From an uncultured Caulobacterales bacterium (GTDB taxonomy: Bacteria > Pseudomonadota > Alphaproteobacteria > Caulobacterales > Caulobacteraceae): a stretch of 64,000 bases of DNA. Position 1 is the stretch's first letter. Each line of letters opens with the position of its first letter. This document shows, piece after piece, positions 42,039 through 50,390 of the stretch. Below the pieces are notes generated by a model. It ran no database searches. It was not told the DNA's origin and saw only the letters and a list, made by a program, of their open reading frames with translations. The stretch is taken from assembly GCA_903884425.1 (NCBI GenBank), contig CAISEP010000002.1, positions 62,001 to 126,000 on the forward strand, read 5' to 3'. The position numbers and the translations under genes are program-made.

Positions 42039-43604
42039 TCAGCCCAGCCGGGCCTTCAGGTGCTCCGCCACCCGCAGCGCATTGGCGACGATGGTCAGGG
42101 TCGGGTTCACCGCCGAGGACGAGCAGAAGAAGCTGGAATCCACCGCATACAGATTGTCCAGCTCGTGCGCCTTGCAGTTCACGTCGAGCACGGAGCTTGC
42201 CGGATCGGTCCCGAAGCGCAGCGTGCCGCACTGGTGCGCCGTGCCGTAGAGGGGCAACAGCTCGTCCACCTCGAAATGGTGGCCGGAGAAGACGTGGTGA
42301 TGGGTGACGAAGCCGTCGAGGCCCTCCCGCAGGCGCTGCACCAGCCGCTCGTGGGCCGACAGGTCGCCATAGGCGTAGCTCAGCCGGATCTGCCCGCCCG
42401 GCTCCACGGTCACGCGATTGTCCGGACGCGGAAGATCCTCGGACATGGCCAGGAAGCTGACCATCCGGTGGGCCAGGGCCTCGGAGAAGACGTCGGGGAT
42501 CAGGGCCGGGGGCAGCCAGTCGGAGATCTGCCCCTCCAGGGTCTGGCCGGACATGTATTCCAGCAGCTGGATCTGCCCCATGGGGAAGTCATAGGACCCG
42601 TCCGGCTCGCCGAAATAGAAGTCGTTGACGCACAGGGTCTTGGGGAAGGTGGCATCGAACGGCTCCGCCGCCAGGGAGATCACGGCGGAGGTGGCGTGGA
42701 ACATGTAGTTGCGCCCCACCTGGTCGGAGCCGTTGGCCAGGCCGTTGGGATGCCGGTCCGTGGCCGACTTCAGCCACAGGGCGGCGGAATTGGCGGCCCC
42801 GGCGGCGCTGACGATGATGTCGCCGGTGAAGCGCTCGTCCCCGTGCGCGCCGGTGGTGTGCACGGCGGTGGCCACCTTGCCGGTGGCGTCGGTCTCGATC
42901 CGCGTCGCCAGCCGACCGGTCAGCAGGTTGACAGTGTCGCGGGTCCGGGCATGGGCCAGCACCGCGGTGCGCGCATCCACCTTGGCCAGCACCTTGCACG
43001 GATAGCCGCCGCAGGTCTTGCACCGGATGCAGGGGGCCAGCGCCGGGTCGAAGTCGTCCCGCCGGATGCCCAGCGGCAGGGGTGACGGCGTCCAGCCCAA
43101 CCCCTCGAAATGGGCCTTCAGCTCCAGAACGCCGGGATCATGGGCCAGCGCCGGGAAGGGATAGGGCGGGTCGTCCGGCCGGTCGTTGCGGTCGATCCCC
43201 CGGGTGCCGTGGACCTCCCACAGGGCCTCTGCCTTCTGGTACCAGGGCGCGATGTCCTCGTAGCGGATCGGCCAGGCCGGCGAGACCCCGCCCGCATGGG
43301 TCACCTCCTCGAAGTCGCGGGTCTTCATCCGCATCAGGGCCGCGCCGTAGAAGGTGGTATTGCCGCCGACCCAGTAGTGGGTATTGGGAATGAACGGCTT
43401 GCCCGCCTTGTCGAGCCAGGTCTCCCGGGTGCGGTACTTGCGCTGGATGAAGACCGCGGACGGGGACCAGTTGTCGTCCTCCACCGGCAGCTCCTCCCCC
43501 CGCTCCAGGATCAGGATGGACTTGCCGGTGTCGGCCAGGGCGCTCGCAAGCGTCCCGCCGCCCGCGCCGGAGCCGATGATGATCACGTCGTAATGGTCAG
43601 GCAT
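42039..43604 (-). CDS. GMC-family FAD oxidoreductase with Cys-rich insert
   Basis: A 521-residue flavoenzyme. The FAD motif is HYDVIIIGSGAGGGTLASAL, followed by GMC features (YWVGGNTTFYGAALMRM; NPTLTIVANALRVAEHL; catalytic-region HHHVFSGHHF). A Cys cluster CIRCKTCGGYPC at about residue 190 is found in the glucose/gluconate-dehydrogenase-like branch and could bind metal or form disulfides. The ATG at 43604 gives the conserved start; an ATG at 43634 overlapping the upstream SDR stop (ATGA) would add ten residues and is also credible. Substrate not known. Confidence 0.85.
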   Translation of the reverse strand: MPDHYDVIIIGSGAGGGTLASALADTGKSILILERGEELPVEDDNWSPSAVFIQRKYRTRETWLDKAGKPFIPNTHYWVGGNTTFYGAALMRMKTRDFEEVTHAGGVSPAWPIRYEDIAPWYQKAEALWEVHGTRGIDRNDRPDDPPYPFPALAHDPGVLELKAHFEGLGWTPSPLPLGIRRDDFDPALAPCIRCKTCGGYPCKVLAKVDARTAVLAHARTRDTVNLLTGRLATRIETDATGKVATAVHTTGAHGDERFTGDIIVSAAGAANSAALWLKSATDRHPNGLANGSDQVGRNYMFHATSAVISLAAEPFDATFPKTLCVNDFYFGEPDGSYDFPMGQIQLLEYMSGQTLEGQISDWLPPALIPDVFSEALAHRMVSFLAMSEDLPRPDNRVTVEPGGQIRLSYAYGDLSAHERLVQRLREGLDGFVTHHHVFSGHHFEVDELLPLYGTAHQCGTLRFGTDPASSVLDVNCKAHELDNLYAVDSSFFCSSSAVNPTLTIVANALRVAEHLKARLG

Positions 43605-43630
43605 CTCGCAGGCTCCGTCCTCGTCCAGCA

Positions 43631-44443
43631 TCATGTTCCATGGGCACCGAACGCCCCTGCCGCCCGGGCGGCGGCCCAGCGCTGAAGTCCGTCCGGCAGC
43701 AGACGGAACATCAGGGCCGCCAGGCGGTTGTACCAGCCCGGAATCACCACCAGCTGCCCCCGGTCACTGGCGGCGAGGGCGGCCTCCACCACCTCGTCCG
43801 CCGTGGCGATGAAGGCCCGGGGCATGCCCTGCATGGCCGCCTCGGTCCCGTTGGCGGCCTGGAAGCCGCTGGCGGTGGAGCCGGGCAGGACGCAGGTCAC
43901 CCGCACCCCCCGGGGCTTCACCTCGGCATGGAGGGACAGCATGAACTTCAGCACGAAGCTCTTGGACGCGGGATAGACGGTGTGTCCCGGCCCGCCCTGG
44001 GACAGGGCCAGCAGGGAGCTGGTGGTGATGATCCGCCCCTGCCCCGCCGCCAGCATGCCGGGCAGCACGGCGTGGGTCAGCGCGCAGACGGCCATGACCA
44101 GGGTCATGACGCAGTCCCGCTGGGTCGGCCAGTCGGTGTCGGCATAGGCACGGGCGAGGCTGTAGCCGGCATTGTTCACCAGCACCGCCACCGGCCGTCC
44201 CTCCAGCGCCGCCAGCACCCGGTCATGGGCATCGGCCCCGGACAGGTCGAGGGGGAGGACGAGGCAGCTCACCCCGTGGGCCGCCTCCAGCTCCGCCGCC
44301 AGGGCCTCCAGCCGGTCCCGGCGCCGGGCGACCAGCGCCACGTCATGTCCCCGGGCCGCGAGGCGGCGGGCGAAGGCCGCGCCCATGCCGGACGATGCCC
44401 CGGTGACGAGGGCCAGCGGTCGGCAGGCGGCGGGCGTTGTCAT
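43631..44443 (-). CDS. Short-chain dehydrogenase/reductase
   Basis: A 270-residue classical-type SDR. The cofactor motif is LVTGASSGMGAAFARRLA; VLVNNAGYSLARAY and the catalytic Ser/Tyr/Lys in TTSSLLALSQG and VYPASKSFVLKF follow. Arg residues after strand 2 (VARRRDRLEA) suggest NADP(H). The tail (VIPGWYNRLAALMFRLLP) is hydrophobic and may touch the membrane. A GTG at 44458 is an alternative start overlapping the LytTR gene. It sits between LytTR and GMC genes, all overlapping, so the three probably form one operon. Confidence 0.9.
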   Translation of the reverse strand: MTTPAACRPLALVTGASSGMGAAFARRLAARGHDVALVARRRDRLEALAAELEAAHGVSCLVLPLDLSGADAHDRVLAALEGRPVAVLVNNAGYSLARAYADTDWPTQRDCVMTLVMAVCALTHAVLPGMLAAGQGRIITTSSLLALSQGGPGHTVYPASKSFVLKFMLSLHAEVKPRGVRVTCVLPGSTASGFQAANGTEAAMQGMPRAFIATADEVVEAALAASDRGQLVVIPGWYNRLAALMFRLLPDGLQRWAAARAAGAFGAHGT

Positions 44444-44450
44444 CGGGCTG

Positions 44451-45269
44451 TTATGCACCTGTCGGGGGGGATTGCACAGGCGAAGCCGTCTCCGGCGCCA
44501 GCCAGCCCGCGTCCCGCAGCCGGGCCACCGCCGAGCGCGCCACCGGGGTCTCCAGCCCGTTCACCAGCCGAAGCCGGACATTGCGGCCGGAGCGGATCAC
44601 GTCCTGCACCGCGTCCCGCGCCACCCACCAGGACCGGTGGGTCTGCAGGCCCTCCACCCCCGGCAGGGCGGCCAGGGCCTCCTTCAGGGGGGTGAGGACC
44701 AGTTCCGAGCCAAGGTCCGTGTGGACGCGGACATAGTGATCCTCCATCTGCAGGCAGACGATCCGGTCCCCCAGCCGGGGGGGCAGCCGGTCCCGCAGGT
44801 CGCCGGTGAGGACCCGGCGGGCGTCCGCCGTCTCCACCGGGGCGGGGGGCGTCTCCAGCATCCGGCGCGCCCAGAACAGCAGCAGGTTCAGGGGTACGCT
44901 GACGAAGGCTACCTGCAGGTACCAGTCCGCCGCGCCCATGTAATGGGCCGCCCGGGGCCAGAGCGCGGTGTCGATGACGGCGCACAGGGCGCTCATGGGT
45001 GCCGCGAGGACCGCCGCCATCAGGCTGACCAGCAGCCAGGCCGGCCAGCCCGTCCGCGGGGCCAGCCGGATCACCCCCCGCAGGCCCGTGCCGTAGAGCA
45101 GGACGCCGAAGCCGAACATCCCCGCCCAGTAGGCGATCCGCAGCCAGGTGGGCCCGAACAGGAAGGTGCCGAAGGGGCCGATGACGCCGATGAACGCGCC
45201 CACGACCAGGGCCGCCGCGATGTCGCGGACCCAGTCCCGTCCCCGTCCCAGCCAGTTCGGTGCGCCCAT
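44451..45269 (-). CDS. Membrane-anchored LytTR DNA-binding regulator
   Basis: A 272-residue protein with four hydrophobic helices in the first 150 residues (IAAALVVGAFIGVIGPFG; AWLLVSLMAAVLAAPMSAL; WYLQVAFVSVPLNLLLFW) and a C-terminal LytTR domain (about 170-260; IVCLQMEDHYVRVHTDLGSE, LQTHRSWWVARDAV). Membrane LytTR proteins often pair with a small membrane partner that inhibits them, but none is adjacent. The ATG at 45269 gives the natural start; a long upstream open frame lacks a ribosome site. It leads the SDR-GMC gene group. Confidence 0.88.
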   Translation of the reverse strand: MGAPNWLGRGRDWVRDIAAALVVGAFIGVIGPFGTFLFGPTWLRIAYWAGMFGFGVLLYGTGLRGVIRLAPRTGWPAWLLVSLMAAVLAAPMSALCAVIDTALWPRAAHYMGAADWYLQVAFVSVPLNLLLFWARRMLETPPAPVETADARRVLTGDLRDRLPPRLGDRIVCLQMEDHYVRVHTDLGSELVLTPLKEALAALPGVEGLQTHRSWWVARDAVQDVIRSGRNVRLRLVNGLETPVARSAVARLRDAGWLAPETASPVQSPPTGA

Positions 45270-45449
45270 GCCCCGCTTATAGCCCAGTCTCCGGCCGGGG
45301 CGGGAGCCGCTTCGGTGAAAATGGGCGGCCAGTCCCGGCCCTGAACCGTTCGCCGGGCCGCGTACCCGTTCGCCCACTGGCGAAAACCGGGCTTCCGACG
45401 GTCGCGGGAAGCCCTCATCCCTGAGGTCCCGCCAGACTTCGGAGCTTCC

Positions 45450-46514
45450 ATGTCCAGACGCCATTACGCCCTTGCTGCCGTCGCGTCCCTCGCCCTCGGC
45501 CTCACCCTTGCCGCGACCGCGGTCGCCCCGCCTGCTCTCGCCGCCGAACCCTCACCCGCTGCCGCCCCGTCCATGCCGGCGTTTCCGGGAGTCGGCTTCC
45601 AGTACCTGCAGATTCCGGACGCGTCGGGCACGCCGGTGGAGGTGGGCATCTGGTATCCGGCCGCCGCGGACGCGCCGCTGGTGCCCTCCCGCGTCGGGAC
45701 CTATGTGCTGAAGCTGGCCCTCGACGCCCCCGTGCGGGGCGCGCACCTGCCCCTGGTGGTCATGTCGCACGGCAATGGCGGCGAATTCTCCGGCCATTGG
45801 GACACCGCGGTGGCCCTGGCGCAGGCCGGGTTCGTGGTCGCCGCCCTCACCCATCCCGGGGACAACTGGCGGGACCAGAGCCGGGCGGTGCACCTTCCCG
45901 ACCGTCCCCTGCAGCTGAAGCACCTTCTCGACTACATGACCGACAGCTGGCCGGGCCGGGCCGCCCTCGACCCCGCCCGGATCGGGGCCTTCGGCTTCTC
46001 CGCCGGGGGATTCACCGTGCTGGCCCTCGCCGGGGGCGAGCCGGACCTCGGGACCGTTACGCCCCACTGCGCCGCCCATCCGGACTATTATGACTGCACC
46101 CTGGTCCGCCGCTTTCCCGGTGCCGCGGAGTCCCTTGCCAAGGCAAGGCCCGCCTGGACCCACGACACCCGCATCCGCGCCGTGGTCTCCGCCGCCCCGG
46201 CGGTGGGCTTCGCCTTCGGCAAGGAGGGGCTGAAGGGCGTGACGGTGCCGGTGCAGCTGTGGCGGGCGGAGAAGGACCACATCCTGCCCCACCCCCTCTA
46301 CGCCCAGGCGGTGCGCGACGACCTGCCCACGGCCCCGGACTATCACGAGGTTGCCGGTGCCGATCACTTCGACTTCCTGGTGCCGTGCAACGACATCCTG
46401 CGGAAGAGCGCGGCCTTCATCTGCCAGAGCCTGCCCGGCTTCGACCGGGCGGCCTTCCACGAGACCTTCGACCGGGAGGTGGTGGCGTTCTTCCGGCGGA
46501 CTCTGGGGGGATAG
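45450..46514 (+). CDS. Exported alpha/beta hydrolase (dienelactone hydrolase/PAF-acetylhydrolase-like)
   Basis: A 354-residue secreted hydrolase. A signal peptide (YALAAVASLALGLTLAATAV) precedes the fold: LPLVVMSHGNGGEFSGHW (oxyanion region), nucleophile elbow GAFGFSAGGFTVLALAG, acid in LWRAEKDHILPH, and catalytic His in EVAGADHFDFLV. Five Cys in the mature chain may form disulfides. The family includes lipases, esterases and platelet-activating-factor hydrolases; the substrate is not shown. The stop is 8 bp before a REP-like repeat. Confidence 0.85.
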   Translation: MSRRHYALAAVASLALGLTLAATAVAPPALAAEPSPAAAPSMPAFPGVGFQYLQIPDASGTPVEVGIWYPAAADAPLVPSRVGTYVLKLALDAPVRGAHLPLVVMSHGNGGEFSGHWDTAVALAQAGFVVAALTHPGDNWRDQSRAVHLPDRPLQLKHLLDYMTDSWPGRAALDPARIGAFGFSAGGFTVLALAGGEPDLGTVTPHCAAHPDYYDCTLVRRFPGAAESLAKARPAWTHDTRIRAVVSAAPAVGFAFGKEGLKGVTVPVQLWRAEKDHILPHPLYAQAVRDDLPTAPDYHEVAGADHFDFLVPCNDILRKSAAFICQSLPGFDRAAFHETFDREVVAFFRRTLGG

Positions 46515-46522
46515 GGGGCCCT

Positions 46523-46561
46523 GCGTCCTTCGAGACGGGCTACGCCCTCCTCAGGATGACG
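46523..46561 (-). repeat. REP-like arm C1 (CCT/AGG type)
   Basis: Same arm as B1, starting 8 bp after the hydrolase stop. On the minus strand CATCCTGAGGAG ... CTCGAAGGACGC. Confidence 0.85.
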
Positions 46562-46576
46562 AAGGCATTAGGACAG

Positions 46577-46618
46577 TCGTCATGGTGAGGAGCCCCGAAG
46601 GGGCGTCTCGAACCACGC
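46577..46618 (+). repeat. REP-like arm C2 (GGT/ACC type)
   Basis: CATGGTGAGGAGCCCC-GAA-GGGG ... CTCGAACCACGC, ending 12 bp from the stop codon of convergent purB. C1-C2 has the same arrangement as B1-B2 with a shorter spacer. Confidence 0.85.
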
Positions 46619-46630
46619 ACCGCCCCCCCC

Positions 46631-47938
46631 TCACGCCTCCCCGAACACCCGGGCGAAGATCGTGTCCACGTGCTTGAAGTGGTAGTCGTCGTTGAACAGG
46701 GCCTCGAGTTCCCGGGGGGTCATCAGCGCCGTGACCGAAGCATCCGCCTTCAGGAAGTCGAGGAACCGCCCCTCCCCCCGCCAGACGCGCATGGCGTTGG
46801 ACTGGACCAGGGCATAGGCGTCCTCCCGGCTCATGCCCTTCTGGGTCAGGGCCAGCAGCACCCGCTGGGAATGCACGAGCCCCCCCAGCCGGTCGAGGTT
46901 GCGGCGCATGTTCTCCGGATAGATCACCAGCCGCTCCATCACATTGGCGAGGCGACGCAGCGCGAAGTCCAGATGGATGGTGGCGTCCGGCGCGATGCCC
47001 CGCTCCACGGAGGAGTGGCTGATGTCCCGCTCGTGCCACAGGGCCACATTCTCCAGGGCCGGGATCACGGCGGAGCGCACCAGCCGGGCGAGGCCGGTGA
47101 GGTTCTCCGTCAGGATCGGATTGCGCTTGTGCGGCATGGCCGAGGACCCCTTCTGGCCGGGATCGAAGGGCTCCTCCGCCTCCAGCACCTCGGTGCGCTG
47201 CAGGTGGCGGATCTCCACCGCCAGCCGCTCCACCGACGAGGCGACGACGGCGAGCGCGGCGAAGAAGGCCGCGTGCCGGTCCCTGGGGATCACCTGGGTG
47301 GAGACCGGCTCGACGGCCAGGCCCAGCTGGTCGGCCACATGCTGCTCCACCCGGGGGTCCACATTGGCGAAGGTGCCCACGGCCCCGGAAATGGCGCAGG
47401 TGGCGATCTCGTAGCGGGCCATGGCCAGCCGGTCCCGCGCCCGCACGAACTCCGCATAATGCCCGGCCAGCTTCAGGCCGAAGGTGGTGGGCTCCGCATG
47501 AATGCCGTGGCTGCGGCCGGTGCAGGCGGTGAACTTGTGCTCCTCCGCCCGGCGCTTGAGGGCCGCCAGCACCAGCTCCACATCCTCCATCAGGAGGTCC
47601 GCCGACCGGGTCAGCTGCACGGCGAGGCAGGTGTCCAGCACGTCCGACGAAGTCATGCCCTGGTGCAGGAAGCGCGCCTCCGGCCCCACGATCTCGGACA
47701 CATGGGTGAGGAAGGCGATCACGTCGTGCTTGGTGGTCCGCTCGATCTCGTCGATCCGGTCGGGGTCGAAGACCGCATCCTTGCCCTTGGCCCAGATGGC
47801 GGCGGCGGCGTCCTTCGGGATCACCCCCAGCTCCGCCATGGCGTCGGCGGCGTGGGCCTCGATCTCGAACCAGATGCGGTAGCGGGTCTCCGGCGACCAG
47901 ATGGCGACGGCCTGGGGGCGGGCATAGCGGGGGATCAT
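46631..47938 (-). CDS. purB: Adenylosuccinate lyase
   Basis: A 435-residue enzyme of purine synthesis, acting on SAICAR and on adenylosuccinate. The start MIPRYARPQAVAIWSPETRY is typical, the fumarase/aspartase superfamily signature GSSAMPHKRNPI is complete, and the catalytic His region is TGRSHGIHAEPTTFG. Length matches the family (about 430). Its 3' end faces the hydrolase gene across a repeat pair; its 5' end diverges from phaR. Confidence 0.97.
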   Translation of the reverse strand: MIPRYARPQAVAIWSPETRYRIWFEIEAHAADAMAELGVIPKDAAAAIWAKGKDAVFDPDRIDEIERTTKHDVIAFLTHVSEIVGPEARFLHQGMTSSDVLDTCLAVQLTRSADLLMEDVELVLAALKRRAEEHKFTACTGRSHGIHAEPTTFGLKLAGHYAEFVRARDRLAMARYEIATCAISGAVGTFANVDPRVEQHVADQLGLAVEPVSTQVIPRDRHAAFFAALAVVASSVERLAVEIRHLQRTEVLEAEEPFDPGQKGSSAMPHKRNPILTENLTGLARLVRSAVIPALENVALWHERDISHSSVERGIAPDATIHLDFALRRLANVMERLVIYPENMRRNLDRLGGLVHSQRVLLALTQKGMSREDAYALVQSNAMRVWRGEGRFLDFLKADASVTALMTPRELEALFNDDYHFKHVDTIFARVFGEA

Positions 47939-48093
47939 GCGGGGCGGGCTTCCATCAGCGGGATCGGGCGGGGGTCTGCCGCGGGAGTGGGCAGGCTTGC
48001 GGCGCTTGTCAAGCGCGCCACTAGCCTTAAGGCGCGGAACTCGCAATACTAAAACCCGACCGCCCGGACCGGACGACTCGAACCCAGAAGAGG

Positions 48094-48732
48094 ATGACAG
48101 ACTTGGCCGACGCTTCGCCGACGACGGACCCGGGCGCAAAGTCCTCCCACGGGAAGAAGGGGGGCGACCGGGTGGTGATCAAGAAGTACGCCAACCGGCG
48201 GCTCTACAACACCGCCTCGTCCTCCTACGTCACCCTCGAGCACCTGAGCGAGATGGTGAAGGACGGGGTCGACTTCGTGGTGTTCGACGCCAAGACCAAC
48301 GAGGACATCACCCGCTCGGTCCTGACCCAGATCATCTTCGAGGAGGAGAGCCGCGGGCAGAACCTGCTGCCGATCCAGTTCCTGCGCCAGCTGATCCGCT
48401 TCTACGGCGACCAGATGCAGAGCTTCGTGCCCTCCTATCTGGAAATGTCGCTGGAGGCCTTCGCCCGGCAGCAGGAAACCATGCAGAAGCAGATGACCGG
48501 GGCCCTGGGCAGTCCGCAGGGCTTCGGCCTGTTCGAGGACCAGGTGCGGCAGAACCTGGCCATGTTCGACCGGGCCATGAAGATGTTCACCCCCTTTGCC
48601 TATCCGCCGCGCGCCGAGGACGCCGCCGAGCCGAAGCCCGCCGCCACCGGCAGCGACCCGGACACCATCGCCGAGCTGAAGCGGCAGATGGAGGAGATGC
48701 AGGCCAAGCTGGCGAAGCTGTCGGAGAAGTAG
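48094..48732 (+). CDS. phaR: Polyhydroxyalkanoate synthesis repressor PhaR
   Basis: A 212-residue regulator. The N-terminal PHB/PHA accumulation domain is intact (VVIKKYANRRLYNTASSSYV; ITRSVLTQIIFEEESRGQ, about residues 25-90), followed by a second conserved region (LLPIQFLRQLIRFYGDQMQS) and a C-terminal coiled coil (AELKRQMEEMQAKLAKLSEK). PhaR binds PHB granules and represses phasin and depolymerase genes, so the organism probably stores polyhydroxybutyrate. The start at 48094 follows AGAGG. The gene is convergent with ctrA across a tandem repeat. Confidence 0.95.
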   Translation: MTDLADASPTTDPGAKSSHGKKGGDRVVIKKYANRRLYNTASSSYVTLEHLSEMVKDGVDFVVFDAKTNEDITRSVLTQIIFEEESRGQNLLPIQFLRQLIRFYGDQMQSFVPSYLEMSLEAFARQQETMQKQMTGALGSPQGFGLFEDQVRQNLAMFDRAMKMFTPFAYPPRAEDAAEPKPAATGSDPDTIAELKRQMEEMQAKLAKLSEK

Positions 48733-48739
48733 GGATTGG

Positions 48740-48934
48740 TCCGGATGGAGGTTCCCGCCTCAAGGGCGGGAATGACGAGTTATAATAATGATTGGTCGTC
48801 ATTCCCGGGCGAAGACCCGGGAACCTTGATAAGGATATAGCGCCCTCTCCGGACGGAGGTTCCCGCCTCAAGGGCGGGAATGACGAGTTATAATAATGAT
48901 TAGTCGTCATTCCCGGGCGAAGACCCGGGAACCT
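48740..48934. repeat. Tandem pair of an 87-bp palindromic repeat with AT-rich loop
   Basis: Units at 48740-48826 and 48848-48934 (period 108) differ at only two positions. Each unit is a large inverted repeat: GGTTCCCG...CGGGAATGACGA, an AT-rich loop containing TTATAATAATGATT, then TCGTCATTCCCG...CGGGAACC. Each half has its own inner stem-loop. It lies between convergent phaR and ctrA. This is a different family from the CCT/GGT repeats. Confidence 0.9.
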
Positions 48935-48958
48935 CGATCAGTATAAAGCCCCCAAACA

Positions 48959-48986
48959 AGAAGGGCGCTGTCACCAGCGCCCTTCT
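48959..48986 (-). terminator. Intrinsic terminator of ctrA
   Basis: A perfect 12-bp stem AGAAGGGCGCTG / CAGCGCCCTTCT with a 4-nt loop, followed on the minus strand by TGTTTG. It begins 22 bp after the ctrA stop codon. The T-tract is short, but the stem is strong. Confidence 0.8.
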
Positions 48987-49008
48987 GTCTTCGGATCGGG
49001 AACGGAAA

Positions 49009-49710
<702 letters not shown>

Positions 49711-50034
49711 TAGCCCCTCCCGCTGGCGCTCGCGCCCTTTTGGCGCACCCACTACGAGCGCGGAATCCGAAATCCGACCCTCCACAACGGTAAGCGGAGA
49801 GTTACTTAAACTTTGTTAATCGTGAAACGCTCAAACCGAATCGGTAGGGTGCGTCGCGCCTTACATCAAGCAAGTCTGGTAAGACACTGATTTCCAACGA
49901 TTCAGCTTCGAACCCATGCTTGAATCGTGAGGTGCTTCGCGTTGGCTCGCAAGAGTCCCGCAAACAAAAAAACACCACCTTCGAAAACTTTTTTCGTTCA
50001 CATCCGCGGCCGATATCGCGCGCGGGGAAGGGCT
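49711..50034. promoter_or_regulatory. ctrA upstream region with five GANTC sites
   Basis: A 324-bp region with no credible gene. GANTC (CcrM methylation) sites occur at 49763, 49838, 49899, 49922 and 49953: five in 195 bp. A TTAA-N6-TTAA pair at 49806-49819 resembles, but is one base shorter than, the CtrA box (TTAA-N7-TTAA), so autoregulation is only a possibility. In Caulobacter the ctrA P1 promoter is controlled by GANTC methylation state. The region is AT-richer than its surroundings. Confidence 0.6.
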
Positions 50035-50244
50035 CTAGCCGTCCAGATCCTCGGCGAGAATGGCCATTTCGAACAGGAACGAGCCGTCGTCATCCTCGTC
50101 CTGATAGATCACGCCGACGAACTCGTCGCCGATATAGGCCTCGGCGGAGTCCTTCTGGCGGGGGCGCGGCTTCAGGTTCAGGTTGGGAGTCCCGAAGGTG
50201 CGCTTCAGGTGGGCCTCGATCTTCTTGATGTCTTTGTCGTTCAC
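50035..50244 (-). CDS. DUF3126 family protein
   Basis: A 69-residue protein (MNDKDIKKIEAHLKRTFGTP; AYIGDEFVGVIYQDEDDDGS) recognised as DUF3126, a small alphaproteobacterial family of unknown function. It is acidic at the C-terminus and has no membrane segment. Its position next to cysE is common in the group. Codon use is normal and a ribosome site (GGTCTCGTGAACG) is weak. Confidence 0.85.
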   Translation of the reverse strand: MNDKDIKKIEAHLKRTFGTPNLNLKPRPRQKDSAEAYIGDEFVGVIYQDEDDDGSFLFEMAILAEDLDG

Positions 50245-50390
50245 GAGACCGCAGCTCCAGATGTCCGGTTTGCGCCCGGCGACGCGGGCCCGACTCCTTT
50301 AGAGCCTAAAGCCGGGGAACGGAAGCGCGACCGGTGGCATAATCCCCAGAGATCGTCGGCGGAGAGGGCCGGGGTCCGCGGACCGGCGTC

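Noticed and set aside
48733-48955. CRISPR array between phaR and ctrA
   Set aside because: There are only two units, each internally palindromic and 87 bp long, with no unique spacers and no cas genes.
49806-49819. CtrA box upstream of ctrA
   Set aside because: The two TTAA halves are separated by 6 bases, not the canonical 7, so I list it only as a weak possibility within the upstream region.
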